A DNA stretch of 24,288 bases from positions 1 through 24,288 of the forward strand of contig CAVIGM010000022.1 of assembly GCA_963642455.1 (NCBI GenBank). The letters run 5' to 3'. A program made the position numbers and the translations under genes. The number at the start of each line of letters is the position of its first letter. Position 1 is the first letter of the stretch. This document shows positions 7,793 to 16,475 of the stretch, piece by piece. This DNA comes from Crickella sp963642455. GTDB lineage: Bacteria; Bacillota; Clostridia; Peptostreptococcales; Anaerovoracaceae. Under the pieces are notes generated by a model, which was not told where the DNA came from, did no database searches, and saw only the letters and a program-made list of their open reading frames with translations.

Positions 7793-7798
7793 TACAAT
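7770..7798 (+). promoter_or_regulatory. Sigma-A promoter of ftsH
   Basis: TTGAAT (7770-7775), 17-bp spacer, TACAAT (7793-7798). It overlaps the last codons and stop of tilS. The predicted transcription start (about 7805) leaves a leader of about 65 nt before the TTG start at 7872. Confidence 0.7.
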
Positions 7799-7871
7799 AA
7801 CGTGATATTTTGTGAAAAAACACAAATTTCGAATTAAATTCAAATTCATAATTATAAGAAGGGGAAAAATC

Positions 7872-10184
7872 TTGAAGAGACCAAATCGTAATAGTCGCAC
7901 TATAGGAACTTATATTCTGATTTTCGCACTTATCATCGGCACGGCCTATTTTTTCAAAGGCATACAGCAGGATGCTTCCGTTAAGGAGATCAAATTCTCG
8001 CAGTTTGCCAACCATCTTGAGGCCGGAGATTATAAGAAGATAAATATTTCCGACAGACAGCTTATCGGAACTAAGGACGGCGGCCAGAAGGAACTTGCCT
8101 TCGCGCCATCAGCTCTCGAGATCAACTGGCTCGAGGAGAAATACATCTATCCAATGCTTGACGAGAACAAGATTGTATTAGAAAGTGACCCACCTGAAAG
8201 CGAATTCAGTCTGCTTTCGGTTCTTCCAACACTGCTGATGCTTCTTTCCTTGGGCTTCCTTATCTACTTTATGTTCAGTCAAGGCGGCAACAAGCAGGCC
8301 TTCCAGTTCGGAAAGAACAGGGCAAGGCTCTACAGAAGTGGAGACAAGAAGATTACCTTCGCGGATGTCGCAGGACTTGAAGAGGAGAAGCAGGAACTTT
8401 CCGAAATCGTTGATTTTCTCAAGAATCCTGGCAAATATACAAGACTTGGAGCAAGAATTCCTAAGGGCGTTCTCATGGTAGGTAATCCGGGAACAGGTAA
8501 GACATATATTTCAAAGGCAACAGCTGGCGAAGCAGGTGTACCTTTCTTCTCGATTTCCGGCTCTGACTTCGTTGAGATGTTCGTAGGCGTTGGAGCATCG
8601 AGAGTAAGAGACCTTTTTGCAGAGGCAAAGAAGAACGCACCTTGCATCGTATTCATCGACGAGATTGATGCCGTAGGAAGAAGAAGAGGCGCAGGCCTTG
8701 GCGGCGGCAATGACGAAAGAGAGCAGACCTTGAATCAGCTCCTTGTTGAAATGGATGGCTTCGATGGAAACACGGGCATCATTATTCTTGCTGCAACAAA
8801 TAGACCTGACGTATTAGACCCTGCTCTTCTGAGACCGGGAAGATTCGACAGACAGGTTGTAATCGGTCTGCCAGACATCAAGGCAAGAGAGCAGATTTTC
8901 GAGCTGTATACTAAGAACAAGCCACTCGATGACGGTGTATCACCTGAAATTCTTGCTAAGAGAACTCCGGGCTTCTCGCCTGCAGATATTGAGAACCTCG
9001 TAAATGAGGCGGCTCTTCTTACTGCAAGAAGAAACGGCGTGAAGATAAGAATGGACGAAATCGAAGAGGCTACAACCAAGGTAATGGCAGGACCTCAGAA
9101 GAAGTCCAGAGTGATTTCGGATGAAGAGAAGAAGCTTACCGCATACCACGAGGCAGGACACGCAATCGTAATGAGAGCTATTCCGGGCTCGGACCCTGTT
9201 CATCAGATTACTATTATTCCAAGAGGAATGGCTGGCGGCTTCACGATGTGGCTACCTGAGAAGGAAGTCTACTTCGAGACAAAGGGCCACATGCTTAATA
9301 GCATCAAGCATCTTCTCGGAGGAAGAGTTGCCGAGGAATTGAAGCTTGACGACATAAGTACAGGAGCAAGCAACGACCTGCAAAGAGCAACAGAGACTGC
9401 AAGAGCTATGATTTCGCAGTACGGCTTCAGTGAGAAGCTCGGCCCTGTTGCATATAGCAATAACGACCAGGTTTTCCTCGGAAGAGACCTTACAACTAAG
9501 CAGAATTATTCGAACGAAGTTGCTTCCGCAATAGATAAAGAAATCAAAGATATTCTTGAGACTTGCTACGCAGACGCTAAGCAAATTCTCGTTGAGAATG
9601 ATGCGGCTTTCGAGAGAGTAGCACAGGCACTTCTTCTCGTTGAGACCATCGACGGCGAGCAGTTCGAGAAGCTCTATCTGGGCGAAATTACACCTGAGGA
9701 GCTCAAGGCGCAGATTGATAAGACCAACGAGGAAATCAAGAAGAAAGACGCGGAAGAAGCCGAGGAGTCCAGAAAGGCCGAGGAAGAGGAGAGAAGACTT
9801 GCCGAGGAGAGACGCAAGGCGATGCGCGAGAACTGCAACATGGATGCCACGGACGACGAATTTGTCGAATTCACAAGGGCAACTCAGAAGAAGATTAATA
9901 TCAAGCCTCTCATCAGGCTGAAGGATGATGAGGATCGCGAAGATAGTATAGAATTCGTGTATCCGGCTGAGCACAAGTCAAAAGACGAGCACAAGGAGAT
10001 AGTGATTATATCTGATCCNNNNNNNNNNNNNNNNNNNNNNNNNNNNNNNNNNNNNNNNNNNNNNNNNNNNNNNNNNNNNNNNNNNNNNNNNNNNNNNNNN
10101 NNNNNNNNNNNNNNNNNNNNNNNNNNNNNNNNNNNNNNNNNNNNNNNAGACGAACCTAAGGATAGCGATTCCGAGGAGAAGTAA
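7872..10184 (+). CDS. ftsH: ATP-dependent zinc metalloprotease FtsH, TTG start
   Basis: Membrane AAA+ protease for quality control of membrane and short-lived proteins. One membrane segment lies near residues 12-28, a second near 117-136, with an extracytoplasmic domain between. Walker A is GNPGTGKT (204-211), Walker B IVFIDEID (259-266), the second region of homology ATNRPDVLDPALLRPGRFDR, and the zinc site HEAGH (426-430). I choose TTG 7872 because AGAAGGGG precedes it at good spacing; a longer frame from GTG 7812 has no ribosome site and begins a few bases after the predicted transcription start. At about 770 residues it is longer than the usual 600-700. The excess is a C-terminal tail: a Glu/Arg/Lys helix with coiled-coil character (about residues 612-655), then a hydrophilic segment with a 129-nt gap and an acidic end DEPKDSDSEEK. 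Confidence 0.97.
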   Translation: MKRPNRNSRTIGTYILIFALIIGTAYFFKGIQQDASVKEIKFSQFANHLEAGDYKKINISDRQLIGTKDGGQKELAFAPSALEINWLEEKYIYPMLDENKIVLESDPPESEFSLLSVLPTLLMLLSLGFLIYFMFSQGGNKQAFQFGKNRARLYRSGDKKITFADVAGLEEEKQELSEIVDFLKNPGKYTRLGARIPKGVLMVGNPGTGKTYISKATAGEAGVPFFSISGSDFVEMFVGVGASRVRDLFAEAKKNAPCIVFIDEIDAVGRRRGAGLGGGNDEREQTLNQLLVEMDGFDGNTGIIILAATNRPDVLDPALLRPGRFDRQVVIGLPDIKAREQIFELYTKNKPLDDGVSPEILAKRTPGFSPADIENLVNEAALLTARRNGVKIRMDEIEEATTKVMAGPQKKSRVISDEEKKLTAYHEAGHAIVMRAIPGSDPVHQITIIPRGMAGGFTMWLPEKEVYFETKGHMLNSIKHLLGGRVAEELKLDDISTGASNDLQRATETARAMISQYGFSEKLGPVAYSNNDQVFLGRDLTTKQNYSNEVASAIDKEIKDILETCYADAKQILVENDAAFERVAQALLLVETIDGEQFEKLYLGEITPEELKAQIDKTNEEIKKKDAEEAEESRKAEEEERRLAEERRKAMRENCNMDATDDEFVEFTRATQKKINIKPLIRLKDDEDREDSIEFVYPAEHKSKDEHKEIVIISDXXXXXXXXXXXXXXXXXXXXXXXXXXXXXXXXXXXXXXXXXXXXDEPKDSDSEEK
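10019..10147. other. 129-nt assembly gap in the ftsH tail
   Basis: Undetermined bases inside the charged, probably disordered C-terminal tail. 129 is a multiple of three and the frame resumes into an acidic end and stop. Confidence 0.95.
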
Positions 10185-10187
10185 GAA

Positions 10188-11759
10188 ATGAGAATCACCG
10201 TAGAAGATTGCTTGAAGCTTGATGCTTTCCAGGATTGCCAAATTCTGAGCTGCAAGAGAAAGAGCGATAGAAGAGTAAGAAGTGTTTCCGTTCTTGATGA
10301 GGATAATCTCGAAAGAGGCGTTGAACGCAACGGAATCAAAGAACAGATGGTACTTACCCATTTCTGGTCGAGCAAGGACGATATTCTTGCTCAGTGCAAG
10401 GCTGTAGTCGGCCTTGGCAAGAAAGGGGTTGCGGCACTTGTAATATACTTGAATGAAGACGGCGTTCGCGCCGTCGATTCTCGTGTTATCAAGGCAGCAG
10501 AGGATAGTGGTCTTCTCATAATCACAATTAAGGACGACGGAAACAGAACCTATGCAATGCTTATGGAGCAGGTTTTCGACAAGATGCTCTATGGACATAA
10601 CTACAGCGATAACATCTTAAATAACACGATTTATCACCTTCTTAACTTCGAGAAGCATAGCAGTTTTCCAATGGCACTTAGAGAAGCCGCGCTGAATAAT
10701 GATTATCAGATTGTTCTGATGACATCCGAATTCAATCCTATTCTCACAATTGAGACAAGGCACGCGGTCGCAATCGAAGACGCGACTCAGATAATGCGCA
10801 AGCAGGACACTTTGCAGCCAACGACTTTCTCAAGGCTGGATATCGACGGAGTAATCACATACTGGGGATATATCACGATTGAAGAGCAGAAATACACTCT
10901 TCTCATAGTGGATAACGAGGATAATTATTCGTCGACCGAGATGAAGAAGCTTGCTGTAATAATTGAGCTTGCAATCGGACTATGGAAATATACTCCAGAA
11001 AGAGATTCAAGATCCGAATTTATCAAGTCGGCGGTAAGAGGCGATATGAATTTCTGCTTCACGCTGCTTGACGAAGCCGCTCTCAAGGGCGCAAGATACG
11101 CAAGTGCTTTCTATGCTAAAGACACCGAAGACGACAATCTCATGGATATCGTAGAGAAATACCGCAAGGAGTACGGCTTCGGAGTATTGAGCCTCAAGGA
11201 TTATCACGACACTTACGGAATGGTATATTTCGAAGGCGACGAAGAGAAGGCTGTGGAGATTAAGAATGCCTGCCTCGAGATGTTTGACGAATTCAAGAGT
11301 GGCAGAAAAGACGTAAGAGTATTCCACGTTACGGGAATCGATACTCTCGAATCGGCTGTCGAGGGCTTCAAGCTCATCAACAAGACATGGAATTTCGTCG
11401 AGAGCGTTTTCCCATATAAAAGGATTTTCTCTAAATACGAAATGGCCATGGTATGCGACTGCGTTGCGATACAGTCCGGCGCGCCTGCTATGAAGAAGAT
11501 GTATGTCGACCTTCTCGAGCCATTTGACAGAGAGGTATCGCAGAACAAGGGCAAGATGCTTCTTGAGACTTTGTCGACCTTCATGCTTGACGCAGGAATG
11601 AACAGCAATAAGACGGCTGAATTCATGGGAATTCACAACAATACTGTTCAATACAGATTGAAGAGAATAAATGAAATCTTGGGTGCAGATATGACAGCAA
11701 ATAGAATTATTCCGGGCTTGACTATGGCACTTGCAATAAAGAGACTGGAGGAAATGTAG
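10188..11759 (+). CDS. PucR/CdaR-family transcriptional regulator
   Basis: 523 residues. The N-terminal 130 or so residues match the PucR-type purine-catabolism-regulator domain (opening with TVEDCLKL and later GKKGVAALVIYL), followed by a long GAF-like or unassigned middle and a C-terminal PucR helix-turn-helix (about 460-520: METLSTFMLDAG-like LLETLSTFMLDAGMN, then TAEFMGIHNNTVQYRLKRI). The ATG is 4 bp after the ftsH stop with GAGGAG upstream, and the stop abuts the coaX start, so it is within the operon. Members control purine, sugar-diacid or amino-acid use in response to a small ligand; neither ligand nor target is visible here. Its place between ftsH and coaX could mean only co-transcription. 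Confidence 0.85.
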   Translation: MRITVEDCLKLDAFQDCQILSCKRKSDRRVRSVSVLDEDNLERGVERNGIKEQMVLTHFWSSKDDILAQCKAVVGLGKKGVAALVIYLNEDGVRAVDSRVIKAAEDSGLLIITIKDDGNRTYAMLMEQVFDKMLYGHNYSDNILNNTIYHLLNFEKHSSFPMALREAALNNDYQIVLMTSEFNPILTIETRHAVAIEDATQIMRKQDTLQPTTFSRLDIDGVITYWGYITIEEQKYTLLIVDNEDNYSSTEMKKLAVIIELAIGLWKYTPERDSRSEFIKSAVRGDMNFCFTLLDEAALKGARYASAFYAKDTEDDNLMDIVEKYRKEYGFGVLSLKDYHDTYGMVYFEGDEEKAVEIKNACLEMFDEFKSGRKDVRVFHVTGIDTLESAVEGFKLINKTWNFVESVFPYKRIFSKYEMAMVCDCVAIQSGAPAMKKMYVDLLEPFDREVSQNKGKMLLETLSTFMLDAGMNSNKTAEFMGIHNNTVQYRLKRINEILGADMTANRIIPGLTMALAIKRLEEM

Positions 11760-12560
11760 ATGCTGCTTGGCATAGATGTAGGAAATACAAATGTTGTAAT
11801 CGGAGTTTTCTCGAACAGGAAGCTGATTGCAAATTACAGACTTGCTACAGATACAAGAAGAAGTGCGGACGAATATGGAACCATAGTTGATCAGATGTTC
11901 AGACATGACGGGCTTGATCCTGCGGACATTGACGATGTAATCATCTCCGCGGTAGTTCCATCGCTGCTCTTCACACTGCAGCACATGTGTTACAAATTCT
12001 TCAACTGCGAGCCTATCATCATCGAATCGGGTGTCAAGACGGGACTCAAGATTAAGTGCGATGATCCTCGTCAGGTGGGCTCGGACAGAATCGTAAATTC
12101 CGTTGCCGCTTACAAAAAATACGGTGGGCCGCTGATAGTCGTGGATTTCGGAACAGCGACGACCTTCTGTGTCGTAAGTGCAGACGGCGACTTCCTTGGC
12201 GGAGCGATTGCACCGGGAATTAAGACCTCGTCGATAGCACTTTTCGAGCAGACCGCTAAGCTCCCGAATGTAGACCTCGAAGCACCTGGCAATTTCATTT
12301 GCAAGAACACCACGCAATGTATGCAGGCAGGCCTTATCTACGGACACATGGGCCTTGCAAGCTGGCTGATTGACGGCATGAAGAACGAGCTTGTGAATGT
12401 CTATGGAGCGGTAAGAGAGGACATTAAGGTTGTTGCAACCGGCGGAATGGCGACAATGGTCGAGAAAGGCGTTGATTGCATCGATGTCATCGACAAGAGA
12501 CTGACACTTGACGGCCTTCTGTATATCTATGAGAAGAACGCCGACAAGCGGAAGAAGTAA
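11760..12560 (+). CDS. coaX: Type III pantothenate kinase
   Basis: First step of coenzyme A synthesis: phosphorylation of pantothenate. 266 residues, ASKHA (actin-like) fold with the phosphate loop DVGNTN (6-11), GSDRIVNSVAA and the second phosphate motif VVDFGTATTF. Length is normal for the family. The ATG overlaps nothing but directly follows the TAG of the regulator gene; GGAGG at 11747-11751 lies inside that gene. dusB follows 9 bp later. The order ftsH, (regulator), coaX, dusB matches the Bacillota gene neighbourhood. Confidence 0.97.
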   Translation: MLLGIDVGNTNVVIGVFSNRKLIANYRLATDTRRSADEYGTIVDQMFRHDGLDPADIDDVIISAVVPSLLFTLQHMCYKFFNCEPIIIESGVKTGLKIKCDDPRQVGSDRIVNSVAAYKKYGGPLIVVDFGTATTFCVVSADGDFLGGAIAPGIKTSSIALFEQTAKLPNVDLEAPGNFICKNTTQCMQAGLIYGHMGLASWLIDGMKNELVNVYGAVREDIKVVATGGMATMVEKGVDCIDVIDKRLTLDGLLYIYEKNADKRKK

Positions 12561-12569
12561 AAAGAAACA

Positions 12570-13541
12570 ATGGGAAATTTGAAGATAGGAAGCTTCGAGC
12601 CCTCTAATCCTTTCGTGCTTGCACCTCTTGCTGGCATTTCGGATGCCGTTATGAGAAGGCTGTGCGAGGAGATGGGAGCTGCACTTACAACGACCGAGAT
12701 GGTAAGTGCGAAGGGCCTTTACTACCAAGACAGGAATACAGCGAAGCTTTTATATATTCCGGATGAAGCAGGTCCGACAGCCATTCAAATCTTCGGTAGC
12801 GAGCCTGAGGTCATGGCCTCTGCGGCAAGCAAGCTCAACGATTTGAAGAATGTGACGCTCGATATTAACATGGGCTGCCCTGTACCTAAGGTGGTGCGTA
12901 ACGGCGACGGCTCGGCTCTGCTAACTAAGCCCGACCTTGTCTATGATGTCGTAAGAGCCTGTGTCGATAGCTCGACTAAGCCTGTGACAGTCAAGATAAG
13001 AAAAGGCTTCGATGACAAGTCCGTAAATGCAATCGAAATTGCGAAGGCAATCGAGAGCGCAGGCGCAAGTGCTCTATGTATCCACGGAAGAACAAGAGAG
13101 CAATATTATAGCGGCAAGGCGGACTGGGACATTATAAGAGCCGTAAGAGAAGAAATAGATATACCCCTTATAGGCAACGGAGATGTGCTTAGCGCGGAAG
13201 ACGGCATACGCATGCTGGAAGAAACAGGCTGCGATATGGTAATGGTCGCAAGAGGCGCGCTTGGCAATCCGTGGATTTTCCGAGAACTCCTTGCCCTGTG
13301 GAAATACGGGGAGAAGGTAGACAAGCCTTCGGATAAAGACAGAATACAAATGTTAATAAAGCATCTTGATGGTCTTATCGACCTGAAGGGTGAGAGAAAT
13401 GCAGTGATGGAGCTACGCAAGCATGTCGTCTGGTATACCAAGGGCATGAGAGGCGCAGCCGCACTTCGAAGAAAGGTTAATACCGTCAATACTGCAAAAG
13501 AAATGAAAGAGGTTCTTTGTTGTGAGGAATGGAATTATTAA
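12570..13541 (+). CDS. dusB: tRNA-dihydrouridine synthase, DusB type
   Basis: FMN-dependent reduction of uridine to dihydrouridine in tRNA. 323 residues with a TIM-barrel N-terminal domain: LAPLAGISDAVMRRL, the catalytic Cys in NMGCPVPKV, IHGRTREQYYSGKADW and the FMN-phosphate part GNGDV...VMVARGALGNPWIF. Length is usual. The ATG is 9 bp after coaX; its ribosome site is weak (AAAAAGAAAC), so translation may depend on coupling. Its 3' end overlaps the start of the next gene by 20 bp. Confidence 0.96.
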   Translation: MGNLKIGSFEPSNPFVLAPLAGISDAVMRRLCEEMGAALTTTEMVSAKGLYYQDRNTAKLLYIPDEAGPTAIQIFGSEPEVMASAASKLNDLKNVTLDINMGCPVPKVVRNGDGSALLTKPDLVYDVVRACVDSSTKPVTVKIRKGFDDKSVNAIEIAKAIESAGASALCIHGRTREQYYSGKADWDIIRAVREEIDIPLIGNGDVLSAEDGIRMLEETGCDMVMVARGALGNPWIFRELLALWKYGEKVDKPSDKDRIQMLIKHLDGLIDLKGERNAVMELRKHVVWYTKGMRGAAALRRKVNTVNTAKEMKEVLCCEEWNY

Positions 13542-14772
13542 GAAGTTAATACTCGTAGGAATGATAGCGATAGCGTCCTTGGCTTTTATGACAGGCTGCT
13601 CTACTTGGGAGAACTTCAAGCATACCTATATAGAAAAGTCGTCGAATAGTGACACTATATATATTGGCGTCTTCGAGCCACAGAGCGGTAAATATGCCGA
13701 TATGGGCTTAGACGAAATCAAGGGTATTGAGCTTGCTAACAGCATTTATAACAATGTTAACGGCATGGATATCGAGATTATTAAAGTAGATACCCAGTCT
13801 AATCCTAAGTCAGCTAAGTCGGCAATTCAAACGCTTGTCGAAATGGAGCCGATTGCGATAATCGGAAGCGCAAGTGAGGCCGAGTCCTTGGTTGCCTCGC
13901 CTATAATTCAAGAGGCTCAAATCCCAACGATTACACCATCTGCTGTCAATCCTCTCATTACTCAGGAAAGCGGTTACTATTTCCGAGCATCAACTACTAA
14001 TGACCAGATGGGCGCAGGCCTTGCAGAATATGCTTATGCTAATCTCGGCTCAAGGCAAATCGCTCTCTTCGATGTAAGAAACGACAGTGCCATAAGCTCA
14101 TATATAGACGGCTTCGAGGATTCTCTTAGGGAACTTGCGGGAGATACCTCAGCTATCGTCTTAAGTGACAGCATTACCGTATCGGACAACAAATGGAAGC
14201 CTATTCTCAAATCAATCAAGAATTCAGGCGCGAATGTTGTATTTATGCCGATAGGAGTGGAGAACACGGACGCCTTCTTTACAGCCGTAGAGAAGCAGAA
14301 CATGACGAATATTACCTTCCTTGGTCCGAAGTCTTGGGGAACCGACGATTTTGCGGAGATTGCGTCCAAGCATCCGAATATCAAGATTGCTTTTCCATAC
14401 GACACAGTTGTAAGTAAGAACAAATCAACCAAGAATACTGTAACGGCAGAGACGCAAAGATTCCTTATAGAATACGCAGAGAAATACGGCGAGAACGACA
14501 CGCCGTCTGAGTATGCGGCTCTTGGATATGACTCGTATCTTCTTGTTGTAAATGCAATCAATAATGCGAACTCCTTCAAGGGCAAGGAGGTAAGAGACGC
14601 TCTTGCTAATCTCTCGGGAATGCAATGCGCAACGGGCGTTTTCCAATTTGATTCAATGGGAAATACAGTACGAAGTGTAAATATTGCAACGGTCAAAGAC
14701 GGCCTTATTGTTTCGGCGTATGTAACGAAGGGAACATCAGAGGCTAAGCAAATTGAGGAGATTGATAAATAA
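13522..14772 (+). CDS. Solute-binding lipoprotein, LivJ-like (periplasmic binding protein type 1)
   Basis: 416 residues. A lysine-containing signal peptide with a hydrophobic core ends in FMTGC, with Cys26 as the likely lipidated residue. The mature part has the type 1 periplasmic-binding fold of branched-chain amino-acid binding proteins: IYIGVFEPQSGKYADMGLDEIKG, then IIGSASEAESLVASPIIQEAQIPTITPSAVNP and the later YDSYLLVVNAINNA. The start is GTG 13522, inside the end of dusB, with AAAGAGG (13506-13512) upstream; the next in-frame start would remove the signal peptide. No permease or ATPase gene is nearby, so it is an orphan binding protein that may serve a transporter elsewhere or act as a sensor. 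It is translationally coupled to the dipeptidase gene (TAATG overlap), which may point to peptide or amino-acid supply. Ligand unknown. Confidence 0.87.
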   Translation: MRNGIIKKLILVGMIAIASLAFMTGCSTWENFKHTYIEKSSNSDTIYIGVFEPQSGKYADMGLDEIKGIELANSIYNNVNGMDIEIIKVDTQSNPKSAKSAIQTLVEMEPIAIIGSASEAESLVASPIIQEAQIPTITPSAVNPLITQESGYYFRASTTNDQMGAGLAEYAYANLGSRQIALFDVRNDSAISSYIDGFEDSLRELAGDTSAIVLSDSITVSDNKWKPILKSIKNSGANVVFMPIGVENTDAFFTAVEKQNMTNITFLGPKSWGTDDFAEIASKHPNIKIAFPYDTVVSKNKSTKNTVTAETQRFLIEYAEKYGENDTPSEYAALGYDSYLLVVNAINNANSFKGKEVRDALANLSGMQCATGVFQFDSMGNTVRSVNIATVKDGLIVSAYVTKGTSEAKQIEEIDK

Positions 14773-16277
14773 TGGATTATCTCGAAATACTTGATTCTTA
14801 TAAAGAAGAAATGGTAGCAACATTGAAGGATCTTATTTCTTATCCGAGCGTTGCTTCAACTGCAGTTAAGACCGCAGACGGAGAGCTTCTTCCTTTCGGA
14901 AAAGATGTGCATGAGGCCTTCTTATATACTCTTGCAAAGTGCGAGGAAATGGGCTTAGAGACCTTCAATGCNNNNNNNNNNNNNNNNNNNNNNNNNNNNN
15001 NNNNNNNNNNNNNNNNNNNNNNNNNNNNNNNNNNNNNNNNNNNNNNNNNNNNNNNNNNNNNNNNNNNNNNNNNNNNNNNNNNNNNNNNNNNNNNNNNNNN
15101 NNNNNNNNNNNNNNNNNNNNNNNNNNNNNNNNNNNNNGGCTGGACATATAATCCGTTCGAGGCTACCATCAGTGATGGCTGGCTGTACGGAAGAGGAAGC
15201 ATTGATGACAAAGGCCCTCTTGTTGCATCCCTATATGCGATTAAGGCTCTTAAGGAAGCGGGGCTTAGCCCACAGAAGAACATAAGGCTCATCTTCGGAC
15301 TTGACGAGGAGACCGGCTTCAGAGGAATGAATTATTATACTTCCAAGGCAGGTCAGCCAGATGCAGGCTTCACACCAGACGCGGATTTCCCACTTGTAAA
15401 CGGCGAGAAGGGCAGAGTTAGATTCGACCTTGCTATGAAGCTTAGCAAAGGAAGCTCTAAGGACGGACTCAGACTTACCAAAGTCGAAGCAGGCACGGTA
15501 TGCAATGCTGTACCTGATTATGCTAAGGCAGTAGTCGCAGGAGACAAATTGCAATATGACAGCATAAGAAATAGGCTATCGCAATATGTTCTCGAGACAG
15601 GATACAAGATTAAGGCGAAGAAGCAGGGCTCGTCACTTGTGATAGAAGCCTACGGAAGAACCGCACACGGAGCTCGCCCCGAGCTTGGATTGAATGCCAT
15701 CAGCATCCTAATGGGTTTCCTCGGAAGATTGCAATTTGCAAATGAAGATGTCAACGACTTCATATATTTCTATAACGACAAGATAGCATTCTACCTTAAC
15801 GGCGAGAAAATGGGCTGCTGCCTAAGCGACGAGGAGTCGGGAGCACTTACCTGGAATGTGGGACTTGCCGCTTGGTCCGAGGATGTAGCAAGCGTGTCGG
15901 TAGATGTTCGCTTCCCTGTAAGCTATACATCTAAGCAGATATATGACGGAATTGAGGAATCGCTTGACAATACAAACATAGGAATTGTCAAGATTGATGA
16001 ATACCAACCAATTTACAAGCCTCTTGATGACCCTATGGTCGAAGCGCTGATGAATGCATATCGCGAGGAGACAGGAGACACCAAGTCCGAAGCCTTGGTT
16101 CTGGGCGGAGGAACCTATGCCAAGGGGCTTAACAACACGCTCGCCTTCGGCGGACTTTTCCCAGGAGAAGAGGACTGCATGCATCAGGCGAACGAGAGAA
16201 TAGCGCTCGAATCATTCTATAGAATGTCGAGAATATATGCGAAAGCTTTATATTTAATCTGTTTCAGGGCGTGGTGA
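14772..16277 (+). CDS. M20 family dipeptidase, PepV-like (with internal gap)
   Basis: Zinc-dependent cytosolic peptidase of the PepV / DapE-ArgE clan. After GWTYNPF come GWLYGRGSIDDKGPLV (bridging metal Asp), FGLDEETGFRGMNYY (catalytic Glu pair) and, later, YGRTAHGARPELG (His of the lid domain) and GGGTYAKGLNNTLAFGGLFPGE towards the end. A 166-nt gap hides the first metal-binding His region (HLDVVP in relatives). The start ATG overlaps the preceding stop, with GAGGAG upstream. The last codons run into the FMN aptamer: the final IYAKALYLICFRAW and TGA lie at the 5' edge of the riboswitch. Relatives usually end shortly after the AKAL helix, so the last five or so residues may come from stop-codon loss. 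Confidence 0.9.
   Translation: MDYLEILDSYKEEMVATLKDLISYPSVASTAVKTADGELLPFGKDVHEAFLYTLAKCEEMGLETFNXXXXXXXXXXXXXXXXXXXXXXXXXXXXXXXXXXXXXXXXXXXXXXXXXXXXXXXXGWTYNPFEATISDGWLYGRGSIDDKGPLVASLYAIKALKEAGLSPQKNIRLIFGLDEETGFRGMNYYTSKAGQPDAGFTPDADFPLVNGEKGRVRFDLAMKLSKGSSKDGLRLTKVEAGTVCNAVPDYAKAVVAGDKLQYDSIRNRLSQYVLETGYKIKAKKQGSSLVIEAYGRTAHGARPELGLNAISILMGFLGRLQFANEDVNDFIYFYNDKIAFYLNGEKMGCCLSDEESGALTWNVGLAAWSEDVASVSVDVRFPVSYTSKQIYDGIEESLDNTNIGIVKIDEYQPIYKPLDDPMVEALMNAYREETGDTKSEALVLGGGTYAKGLNNTLAFGGLFPGEEDCMHQANERIALESFYRMSRIYAKALYLICFRAW
14972..15137. other. 166-nt assembly gap in the dipeptidase gene
   Basis: Undetermined bases between residues about 67 and 122. Relatives need roughly 33-36 residues here by my recollection of PepV, against about 55 here, so the gap may hold extra sequence or be mis-sized. 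The frame resumes correctly. Confidence 0.9.
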
Positions 16278-16371
16278 AATTCCACACCGGTGGTCATAGC
16301 CCACGAGCCTGCTTAGGCAGGCCGAATCGGTGCAATTCCGATGCCGACGGTATAGTCCGGATGGAAGAAAC
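16261..16371 (+). ncRNA. FMN riboswitch (RFN element) aptamer
   Basis: All hallmark RFN segments are present in order: CAGGGC, GTGAAATTCC, ACCGGTGGT, AGCCCACGAGCC, GGTGCAATTCCGATGCCGACGGT, TAGTCCGGATGGAAGAA. P1 closes with GTTTC (16261-16265) and GAAAC (16367-16371). It lies upstream of ribU with an attenuator between, so FMN should switch transcription off. The 5' strand of P1 overlaps the last codons of the dipeptidase gene. A weak -10-like TATATT at 16249-16254 could start a separate leader transcript. Confidence 0.97.
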
Positions 16372-16372
16372 G

Positions 16373-16392
16373 ATTACAATTTAATTTGTAAT
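16373..16392 (+). promoter_or_regulatory. Hairpin between aptamer and attenuator (possible switching element)
   Basis: ATTACAA (16373-16379) pairs with TTGTAAT (16386-16392) with a 6-nt loop, directly after P1 of the aptamer and before the terminator. It may take part in the antiterminator exchange or just pause polymerase. Confidence 0.45.
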
Positions 16393-16394
16393 TT

Positions 16395-16426
16395 GGCCTC
16401 TGATAATGCTCGGAGGTCATTTCTTT
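16395..16426 (+). terminator. Attenuator terminator of the FMN riboswitch
   Basis: GGCCTCTG (16395-16402) pairs with CGGAGGTC (16411-16418), two wobble pairs, 8-nt loop, then ATTTCTTT. Position between aptamer and ribU fits a transcriptional OFF switch. Confidence 0.75.
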
Positions 16427-16475
16427 GTACCTGACAGATTCCAACCAAATACTTTAACAAAGGGAGGAATATGTT

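Noticed and set aside
7812..7871. GTG start extending FtsH by 20 residues
   Set aside because: No ribosome site, and it would lie within a few bases of the predicted transcription start; TTG 7872 has a good site.
11007..12728. 573-residue minus-strand open frame across the regulator and coaX
   Set aside because: It spans two well-supported plus-strand genes and has no recognisable domain or ribosome site; a codon-use shadow.
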